Below, in pieces: positions 4,551 through 10,471 of a stretch of DNA of 10,471 nucleotides. The translations under genes and the position numbers were made by a program. A model generated the notes under the pieces. The model made no database searches and was not told where the DNA came from. It was given only the letters and a program-made list of their open reading frames with translations. Origin of the DNA: Thalassospiraceae bacterium (GTDB lineage Bacteria; Pseudomonadota; Alphaproteobacteria; Rhodospirillales; Magnetovibrionaceae); NCBI GenBank assembly GCA_030637205.1, contig DAOVVL010000038.1, forward strand, positions 1 to 10,471, written 5' to 3'. Positions within the stretch are counted from its first letter, which is position 1; every line of letters starts with the position of its first letter.

Positions 4551-6422
4551 ATGAAACACGGTCATAGCAAACTTCTTCCAAGCTTATTTCTGGCAAGCAT
4601 TTTAGTGGCGGTGATGACACTGCCGGCTGGCACGGCGATGGCTGCGGAAAAATCACCCAACCAATCACAGGGCATGGCCATGCACGGCCAGCCAAAATAC
4701 AAGGACGGATTTGCCCATTTTGATTACGTGAATAAAGACGCGCCCAAGGGCGGCACCATTCGCTATAGCGGCACCGGGGGCTTTGACAGCCTCAACGGAT
4801 TTATCATCAAGGGCGAGCCTGCCGACGGGCTGGGCAGCATTTACGACACCTTGATGAAATCCAGCCTGGATGAAGCGTTTACGCGCTACGGCCTGCTGGC
4901 CCACGCCATGGAAATGCCCGATGACCGCAGCTGGATTACGTTTTACATGCGCAAGAACGCGCGCTGGCACGATGGTCAGCCGATCACCGCCGAAGACGTG
5001 GTGTGGTCGTTTGAAACCCTTACAACCAAGGGCCCCCCGTTTTACCGGTTTTATTATGGCGACGTGGAAAAGGTTGAGGCGCTCGATACCCATACCGTTA
5101 AATTCAGCTTCAAGCCGGTGGGCAATCGCGAACTGCCGCTAACGGTCAGCGAGCTGCCGATCCTGCCCAAACATTACTGGAAAGACCGCGAGTTTGAAAA
5201 AACCACGCTGGAACCGCCGCTGGGCAGCGGGCCGTATAAAATCGGCAAGTTCGAACCGGGGCGTTATATCGAATACGACCGCGTTGCTGATTACTGGGGC
5301 AACGACGTGAACGTCAACATTGGGCAAAACAATTTTGACCACATGCGTTACGAATATTTCCGCGATGGCAACATCGCTGTTGAAGCCTTTAAGGGTGGCG
5401 CATTTGATTTTCGCGCGGAAAATATTTCAAAAGTCTGGGCCACCGGATACGACATCCCGGCGGTCCGCGACGGCCTGATCGTCAAAGAAAAAATCAAGCA
5501 CCAGAACACCGCGCCCATTCAGGGGTTTGTGTTCAATTCCCGGCGCGAAATGTTCAAGGACAAGCGCGTAAGACAAGCCTTGGCCTATGGTTTCGATTTT
5601 GAATGGTCAAACCGCAATCTGTTTTACAGCCAGTACACCCGCACCCGCAGTTATTTTGGAAATTCCGAACTGGAAGCCAAGGGCCTGCCGAGCGGTGCTG
5701 AGCTGGAAATTCTGGAAAAATACCGCAGTCGTATCCCTGATGAAGTGTTCACCACTGAATACTTCCCGCCTGCAACGAAAGGCGATGGGCGCATCCGGTC
5801 CAATTTGCGTGAAGCCGATACGTTGTTGAAAGAAGCCGGCTGGGTGATCAAGGACGGCAAGCGGGTGCACAGTGAAACGGGCATGGAAATGGCGTTTGAG
5901 CTGATGTTGGTCAGCCCTTCTTTTGAGCGCATCGCACTTCCGTTTTCAAAAAATCTTGAACGCCTTGGCGTCACCATGCGGGTCCGCACGGTCGATAGCG
6001 CCCAGTACATCAAACGCATGGAAACCCATGATTTTGCAATGGTGTCGCTGATCTGGGGCCAGTCGTTATCACCGGGCAACGAACAGAGAAACTTTTGGGG
6101 ATCAAACGCGGCCACCCAGGACGGTTCGCGCAACCATATGGGCATCAGCGACCCGGTAATCGACGAGCTGATCGAAAGTCTGGTACAGGCACCGGACCGC
6201 GAAAGTCTGGTGAGCCGCACCCGCGCGCTGGACCGGGTATTGCAGTGGGGCCATTATCTGGTGCCGCACTGGTACGCGGATTTCGACCGGGTGCTTTACT
6301 GGAACAAGTTTTCGCGGCCCAAGGCAGAGCTCCCCTACGGGTTTTCAACCGGCACCTGGTGGTTTGATGAAGCCAAAGCCAAAGCCACCGAAGCGGGGAA
6401 ATCCCAGCTTAAAGCGAACTAG
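4551..6422 (+). CDS. yejA: YejA-type periplasmic peptide-binding protein of an ABC importer
   Basis: It captures peptides in the periplasm and delivers them to the YejBE permease. The 623-residue product begins with a Sec signal peptide: basic start, hydrophobic 9-24, and a likely cut after AMA at residue 31. The mature protein opens with MAMHGQPKYKDGFAHFDYVN (42-61) and DAPKGG (63-68), characteristic of the YejA branch of the family 5 solute-binding proteins. The long SBP_bac_5 body follows, with RKNARWHDGQPITAEDVVWS near 137-156 and WKD/GSGPYKI near 206-230. The ATG at 4551 has AGGAAA just upstream; an in-frame TTG at 4533 lacks this. Gene order yejA-B-E-F matches the known operon. Relatives import microcin C in E. 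coli and peptides or muropeptides in rhizobia; the ligand here is unknown. The gene ends 14 bp before yejB. Confidence 0.95.
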   Translation: MKHGHSKLLPSLFLASILVAVMTLPAGTAMAAEKSPNQSQGMAMHGQPKYKDGFAHFDYVNKDAPKGGTIRYSGTGGFDSLNGFIIKGEPADGLGSIYDTLMKSSLDEAFTRYGLLAHAMEMPDDRSWITFYMRKNARWHDGQPITAEDVVWSFETLTTKGPPFYRFYYGDVEKVEALDTHTVKFSFKPVGNRELPLTVSELPILPKHYWKDREFEKTTLEPPLGSGPYKIGKFEPGRYIEYDRVADYWGNDVNVNIGQNNFDHMRYEYFRDGNIAVEAFKGGAFDFRAENISKVWATGYDIPAVRDGLIVKEKIKHQNTAPIQGFVFNSRREMFKDKRVRQALAYGFDFEWSNRNLFYSQYTRTRSYFGNSELEAKGLPSGAELEILEKYRSRIPDEVFTTEYFPPATKGDGRIRSNLREADTLLKEAGWVIKDGKRVHSETGMEMAFELMLVSPSFERIALPFSKNLERLGVTMRVRTVDSAQYIKRMETHDFAMVSLIWGQSLSPGNEQRNFWGSNAATQDGSRNHMGISDPVIDELIESLVQAPDRESLVSRTRALDRVLQWGHYLVPHWYADFDRVLYWNKFSRPKAELPYGFSTGTWWFDEAKAKATEAGKSQLKAN

Positions 6423-6436
6423 TCAGGCCCAGAGCG

Positions 6437-7510
6437 ATGTCATCGTATATCTTTCGCCGTTTGTTGCTGATCATCCCGACACTGTTGGGCATCATGGTCA
6501 TCAACTTTGTCATCGTTCAGGCCGCTCCCGGCGGACCGGTTGAACAGATGATCGCCCAGATCAAGGGTCTGGATGTGGACGCAGCGGCGCGCGTTTCCGG
6601 TCAGGCCGTCGAAACGCTGGGCGCAGATTCCAGCCGCGCCAAACAAGGCCTGGATCCCGAATTCATCAAGGAAATAGAACGCATGTACGGGTTCGACAAA
6701 CCCATGGGCGAGCGTTTCGTGATGATGATGAAAAATTACATGGTGTTTGATTTCGGCGAGAGCTATTTCCGCGATCAAGACGTGGTCGATCTGGTGTTTG
6801 AAAAAATGCCGGTATCCATATCGCTGGGGCTGTGGACCACGTTTCTGGTTTATTTCATTTCGATTCCGCTGGGTATCGCCAAGGCGGTACGCGACGGCAC
6901 CCGCTTTGACGTCGCCACCAGTACGGTGGTGATTATCGGCAACGCCATTCCCAGCTTCCTGTTTGCGATTTTGTTGGTCGTGCTTTTTGCCGGCGGGCGC
7001 TACTGGGACATCTTCCCGTTGCGCGGGCTGGTATCGGAAAACTTTTCCGAACTGTCGACGCTGGAACAAATTCGCGATTATTTCTGGCACTTGGCGCTGC
7101 CCATTGGGTCCATGGTGATCGGCGGTTTTGCGGGGTTGGCGATGCTAACCAAAAATTCGTATATGGAAGAGATCAACAAGCAATACGTCATCACCGCGCG
7201 CGCCAAGGGCCTGACCGAACACCGCGTGCTATACGGCCATGTGTTCAGGAACGCCATGTTGATCGTGGTCGCGGGCTTCCCCAGTGCGTTTGTCGGTATC
7301 CTGTTTACCGGATCGCTGCTGACCGAAATTATATTTTCGCTGGACGGTCTGGGTCTGCTGGGTTTTGAAGCTGCCATCAAGCGCGACTATCCGGTCATGT
7401 TCGGCACGCTGTTTTTCTTCAGCCTGCTGGGGCTGATCCTGAACCTGATCGGGGATTTGATGTATCACGTCATCGATCCGCGCATCAATTTTGAAAAGCT
7501 GGAGCGTTAA
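6437..7510 (+). CDS. yejB: Peptide ABC transporter permease YejB
   Basis: This is one of two inner-membrane channel subunits of the Yej importer. The 357-residue protein has the DppB/OppB layout. A first membrane helix (about 8-29) follows the YIFRRLLLIIPTL start. A large periplasmic segment (30-125) contains LDPEFIKEIERMYGFDKP (72-89) and FDFGESYF (104-111). Further helices lie at about 126-150, 160-186, 218-240, 274-296 and 322-342. The cytoplasmic EAA loop that contacts the ATPase is seen as YVITARAKGLTEHRVLYGHV (250-269) followed by FRNAM. The extra stretch between helix 1 and the FDKP motif (about 40-71) is typical of YejB compared with DppB. The ribosome site is weak (GAGCG). Spacing is 14 bp after yejA and 3 bp before yejE, so translation of the permeases is probably coupled. 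Confidence 0.96.
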   Translation: MSSYIFRRLLLIIPTLLGIMVINFVIVQAAPGGPVEQMIAQIKGLDVDAAARVSGQAVETLGADSSRAKQGLDPEFIKEIERMYGFDKPMGERFVMMMKNYMVFDFGESYFRDQDVVDLVFEKMPVSISLGLWTTFLVYFISIPLGIAKAVRDGTRFDVATSTVVIIGNAIPSFLFAILLVVLFAGGRYWDIFPLRGLVSENFSELSTLEQIRDYFWHLALPIGSMVIGGFAGLAMLTKNSYMEEINKQYVITARAKGLTEHRVLYGHVFRNAMLIVVAGFPSAFVGILFTGSLLTEIIFSLDGLGLLGFEAAIKRDYPVMFGTLFFFSLLGLILNLIGDLMYHVIDPRINFEKLER

Positions 7511-7513
7511 TCG

Positions 7514-8563
7514 ATGGAACGCTCGCGCATATTCGGGATCGAGGTTTCTCCGATCAATTTAAGGCGGCTCAGTAACTTCCGTGCCAATCGCCGGGGGTAT
7601 TGGTCGCTGTGGATTTTCTTGATCATTTTTGTGGCGTCGTTATTTGCCGAACTGATCGCCAATGACCGCCCGGCACTGGTGATGTATGACGGCGAATATT
7701 ATTTGCCCATCATCATGGATTACCCTGAAACCACCTTTGGCGGGTTTTTGGAAACCGCCACCGAATACACCGACCCCGAAGTCGAGGAAATGATTTTGGA
7801 AAAAGGCTGGATGGTGTGGCCGCCGATCCGCTTTTCGTACGATACCGTCAACTATAGGCTATCTGAACCCGCCCCCAGCCCGCCGAGCGTAGACAACATC
7901 CTGGGCACCGACGATCAGGGCCGCGATGTGGCGGCGCGTTTGATTTATGGCTTTCGCATCTCGGTGCTGTTTGGCTTAACGCTGACCATCATCAGTTCCG
8001 CCATCGGCGTTGCGGCGGGTGCGGTGCAGGGATACTTCGGCGGCCTGACCGATTTATTGTTCCAGCGATTTATCGAAATATGGTCGGGGCTGCCGACGCT
8101 TTATTTGTTGATTATTCTGGCGTCCATCGTGGAGCCCAACTTCTGGTGGCTGCTGGGCATCATGTTGATGTTTTCATGGATGGGGCTGGTCGGCGTGGTG
8201 CGGGCCGAGTTTTTGAAAACGCGCAATTTCGATTATGTGCTGGCGGCGCGCGCGTTAGGCGTTTCAAGCAAGACCATCATGTGGCGCCACATCCTGCCCA
8301 ACGCCATGGTCGCAACCATCACGTTTTTGCCGTTCATTACGTCGGGTTCCATCACCACGCTGACGGCGCTGGATTTCTTAGGCTTCGGCCTTCCACCCGG
8401 ATCGGCTTCGCTGGGTGAATTGCTCAACCAGGGCAAGGCCAACCTGCACGCGCCGTGGCTGGGCCTTTCAGGCTTTATTGTGCTGGGCACCATGTTGAGC
8501 TTGCTGATATTTATCGGCGAAGCGGTGCGCGACGCGTTTGATCCCAGAAAGGTGTTCAAATGA
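7514..8563 (+). CDS. yejE: Peptide ABC transporter permease YejE
   Basis: This is the second inner-membrane channel subunit. It has 349 residues. An N-terminal cytoplasmic stretch (SPINLRRLSNFRANRRGYWS, 12-31) leads into helix 1 (about 32-49), then a long periplasmic segment (50-143) rich in acidic and aromatic residues, including PPIRFSYDTVNY (103-114). GTDDQGRDVAARLIYGFRIS (131-150) is the standard entry to the DppC/OppC core. Helices follow at about 150-175, 196-228, 265-290 and 318-337. The EAA loop reads YVLAARALGVSSKTIMWRHI (241-260) followed by LPNAM. The long periplasmic insertion is a YejE trait compared with DppC. The ribosome site GGAGCG lies inside the end of yejB, and the stop overlaps the yejF start as ATGA, both signs of tight translational coupling. 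Confidence 0.96.
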   Translation: MERSRIFGIEVSPINLRRLSNFRANRRGYWSLWIFLIIFVASLFAELIANDRPALVMYDGEYYLPIIMDYPETTFGGFLETATEYTDPEVEEMILEKGWMVWPPIRFSYDTVNYRLSEPAPSPPSVDNILGTDDQGRDVAARLIYGFRISVLFGLTLTIISSAIGVAAGAVQGYFGGLTDLLFQRFIEIWSGLPTLYLLIILASIVEPNFWWLLGIMLMFSWMGLVGVVRAEFLKTRNFDYVLAARALGVSSKTIMWRHILPNAMVATITFLPFITSGSITTLTALDFLGFGLPPGSASLGELLNQGKANLHAPWLGLSGFIVLGTMLSLLIFIGEAVRDAFDPRKVFK

Positions 8564-10185
8564 GCAAGCTTCTGGAAATTGAAAATCTGGCCGTGACGTT
8601 TGGGCGCGGGGAAGATGCGGTTGAGGCGCTCAGGGGCGTTTCGCTTTCCATTGAAAAGGGCGAAACCGTGGCGCTGGTCGGCGAAAGCGGGTCCGGCAAG
8701 TCAGTTTGTGCTTTATCGATCCTGCAACTGTTGCCCTATCCGCTGGCACATCATCCATCGGGTTCGATCCGCCTTCAGGGCGAAGAGCTGGTGGGCGCTA
8801 ATCAAAAACAAATGCAGGCTCTGCGCGGCGGGCGGATCGCCATGATTTTTCAGGAGCCGCTGACCAGCCTCAACCCGTTGCATTCCATCGGCGACCAGAT
8901 CGCCGAGGCCATCACCACGCACCAGCTGATCTCGAAACAAAAAGTATTGGAGCGCGTTTGCGAGCTGATGGAACTGGTCGGCATGCAAGATCAAATCTCG
9001 CGCCTTTCTGCCCTGCCCCATGAATTTTCCGGCGGCCAGCGCCAGCGCATCATGATCGCCATGGCGCTGGCCAACGATCCCGACCTGCTGATCGCTGATG
9101 AGCCGACCACGGCGGTGGATGTCACCATTCAGGCGCAAATTCTCGAACTGTTGGCGGATCTGCAAAAACGCCTCGGCATGGGCATTTTATTTATCACCCA
9201 CGATCTTGGCATTGTGCGCCACATGGCAGACCGCGCGTGCGTTATGCAGGCGGGCAAAATCGTCGAAGCCCGGACGGTGGATGAACTTTTTGCAAATCCC
9301 GAACACCCATACACACAATCCTTGCTGGCTTCTGAGCCAAAGGGCCACCCGACCGCGGCGGATGCAGCTGCGCCCGTGCTGGCCAGCCTTGATGATTTAA
9401 AAGTCTGGTTCCCGATCAAGCGCGGCATGCTGCGGCGCACCGTTGACTATGTGAAAGCGGTCGACGGGGTGGAGCTGAGCCTGAAACGTGGCCACACGTT
9501 AGGCATTGTGGGCGAAAGCGGGTCCGGCAAATCAACACTGGCGCGCGCATTGTTGCGGCTGGAAAAAAGCGAAGGCGCGATCCAGTTCAAGGAACAAAAT
9601 ATTGATACCATGACGGAAAACCAAATTCGCCCGCTGCGCGCCGATATGCAAATCGTATTTCAGGACCCGTTCGGTTCCTTAAGCCCGCGCATGTCGATCG
9701 CGGAAATTATCGGCGAAGGGCTGGACGTGCATGGCATAGGCACAACTAAGGCGGAACGCGACCAGATGATCGAAGACGTTTTGGGCGAAGTGGGCCTGGA
9801 TGCGGCCAGCTGCGACCGCTACCCCCACGAATTTTCCGGCGGCCAGCGCCAGCGCGTTTCCATTGCCCGTGCGCTGATTTTGAAACCCGACCTGATGGTG
9901 CTGGACGAGCCGACCAGCGCGCTGGACGTTTCGGTGCAGGCGCAGATCGTCGACCTGCTGCGCGACTTGCAACGCCGCCATAACCTGACGTACTTGTTCA
10001 TCAGCCACGATCTGAAAGTGGTGCGCGCCATGTCACACGAAATTATGGTTATGAAATCGGGCAAGGTGGTGGAACAGGGAAACGCCGATCAGGTGTTCGA
10101 TCACCCCAGCCAGCCCTACACCCGCGCGTTGTTAGCCGCCGCATTTGATATCCGCTCGGTTAACAACGACAGCTTGAACAAATAG
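8560..10185 (+). CDS. yejF: Fused double-ATPase subunit of the Yej peptide importer
   Basis: This cytoplasmic ATPase powers the YejABE transporter; one 541-residue chain carries both nucleotide-binding domains. NBD1 shows Walker A GESGSGKS (41-48), Q-loop Q98, signature FSGGQ (156-160), Walker B LLIADE (176-181) and switch H214. NBD2 shows GESGSGKS (318-325), Q368, FSGGQ (425-429), LMVLDE (445-450) and H483. All catalytic positions are intact in both halves. Each half ends with the oligopeptide-transporter tail, HPYTQSLLAS (249-258) and QPYTRALLAA (518-527). Length and architecture match YejF. AAAGG lies 7 nt before the ATG, which overlaps the yejE stop by 4 bp. The two halves share unusually identical DNA at Walker A and at the signature motif. 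Confidence 0.97.
   Translation: MSKLLEIENLAVTFGRGEDAVEALRGVSLSIEKGETVALVGESGSGKSVCALSILQLLPYPLAHHPSGSIRLQGEELVGANQKQMQALRGGRIAMIFQEPLTSLNPLHSIGDQIAEAITTHQLISKQKVLERVCELMELVGMQDQISRLSALPHEFSGGQRQRIMIAMALANDPDLLIADEPTTAVDVTIQAQILELLADLQKRLGMGILFITHDLGIVRHMADRACVMQAGKIVEARTVDELFANPEHPYTQSLLASEPKGHPTAADAAAPVLASLDDLKVWFPIKRGMLRRTVDYVKAVDGVELSLKRGHTLGIVGESGSGKSTLARALLRLEKSEGAIQFKEQNIDTMTENQIRPLRADMQIVFQDPFGSLSPRMSIAEIIGEGLDVHGIGTTKAERDQMIEDVLGEVGLDAASCDRYPHEFSGGQRQRVSIARALILKPDLMVLDEPTSALDVSVQAQIVDLLRDLQRRHNLTYLFISHDLKVVRAMSHEIMVMKSGKVVEQGNADQVFDHPSQPYTRALLAAAFDIRSVNNDSLNK
8680..8699 (+). repeat. Walker A repeat, copy 1 (pairs with 9511-9530)
   Basis: Twenty bases coding the end of GESGSGKS are identical at 8680-8699 and 9511-9530 within yejF. 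The protein motif is conserved, but the same synonymous codons, including two serine and four glycine codons, are used in both copies. Confidence 0.8.
9022..9048 (+). repeat. ABC-signature repeat, copy 1 (pairs with 9829-9855)
   Basis: Twenty-seven bases coding EFSGGQRQR are identical at 9022-9048 and 9829-9855. Including the flanking CCCCA and one T/C difference, the match covers 33 positions with a single mismatch. This is a direct repeat about 807 bp apart inside yejF. Confidence 0.85.
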
Positions 10186-10196
10186 GCCCGAACCCC

Positions 10197-10471
10197 ATGA
10201 ACATCCTTTATATATCCAAACACGATGCCAGCCCGTGGCGGCGCAAGTTTGAAACAATACTGCCCGAAGCAAATTTTTGCGTGTGGCCTGACGAAACGCC
10301 TGCGGATCCGGGCGACGTGGATTATGTTTTAACGTGGATGCCGGAACCGGGCTTGCTGGCAAGCTTTCCCAATTTAAAAGTGATCTTTAACATGGGTGCC
10401 GGGGTCGATGTACTGTTAGGCGATGATACCGTGCCCGCACACGTGCCCATCGTGCGGCTGGTCGATCCGCT
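10197..10471 (+). CDS. GhrA-like D-2-hydroxyacid dehydrogenase (glyoxylate/hydroxypyruvate reductase), partial at right edge
   Basis: Only the first 91 codons are present. The start NILYISKHD, the segment DYVLTWMPEPGLLASFPNLK (42-61) and VIFNMGAGVDVLL (62-74), followed by HVPIVRLVDP (82-91), match the substrate-binding N-terminal domain of the GhrA subgroup of NAD(P)-dependent 2-hydroxyacid dehydrogenases, where GAGVD is a hallmark. Such enzymes reduce glyoxylate or hydroxypyruvate in the cytosol. The Rossmann domain and the Arg/Glu/His catalytic triad lie beyond the window, so substrate and completeness cannot be judged. The gene starts 11 bp after yejF with only a weak AGG ribosome site, so it is probably the seventh gene of the same transcript. 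Confidence 0.85.
   Translation, partial: MNILYISKHDASPWRRKFETILPEANFCVWPDETPADPGDVDYVLTWMPEPGLLASFPNLKVIFNMGAGVDVLLGDDTVPAHVPIVRLVDP

Noticed and set aside
5651..6220. Minus-strand open frame inside yejA, and a similar one at 3719-4291 opposite hisN
   Set aside because: They are antisense to well-supported genes, with Ser/Arg-rich composition typical of shadow frames in GC-rich DNA.
1..10471. CRISPR arrays, tRNA genes, insertion-sequence ends, phage or defence genes
   Set aside because: No regularly spaced repeats, cloverleaf-like sequence, transposase or integrase motifs, or terminal inverted repeats were seen. The gene content is housekeeping and transport.

Overview
The window looks like ordinary core chromosome of an aerobic, Gram-negative alphaproteobacterium, plausibly from the Rhodospirillales side (inference). 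The reasons are a moderately GC-rich composition, a membrane-anchored CycM-type cytochrome c next to a divergent kdsB-pheA pair, an IMPase-type histidinol phosphatase (HisN), a short SRP RNA beside dnaX, and KdsB, which implies Kdo-containing lipopolysaccharide. I saw no insertion sequence, phage gene, CRISPR array, tRNA, rRNA or toxin-antitoxin pair.

Left part, minus strand (1-2951). Reading in the direction of transcription: kdsB (CMP-Kdo synthesis) and pheA (prephenate dehydratase) form a two-gene unit with a 17-bp gap. After a 210-bp gap comes a small lipoprotein gene with a cupredoxin-like domain that seems to have lost its copper ligands. Its stop codon lies inside an intrinsic terminator. 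A clear sigma70-type promoter then drives the SRP RNA gene ffs, followed by the start of dnaX (DNA polymerase III tau/gamma), which runs off the left edge.

Middle (2952-3176). This divergent intergenic region holds a very strong GC hairpin in the kdsB leader. It also holds candidate promoter elements and a perfect 9-bp direct repeat in front of the cytochrome c gene.

Right part, plus strand (3177-10471). Seven genes are packed head to tail with gaps of 33, 21, 14, 3, -4 and 11 bp: cycM-type cytochrome c, hisN, yejA, yejB, yejE, yejF and the start of a GhrA-like 2-hydroxyacid dehydrogenase that runs off the right edge. The central four encode one complete peptide ABC importer: periplasmic binding protein, two permeases and a double-ATPase. 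The spacing suggests one transcript. The functions (electron transport, histidine synthesis, peptide uptake, 2-ketoacid reduction) are not obviously linked.

I did not find a convincing undescribed system. The items most worth a second look are the copper-ligand-poor cupredoxin lipoprotein, the terminator that overlaps its stop codon, and the repeat and hairpin structures between kdsB and the cytochrome c gene.
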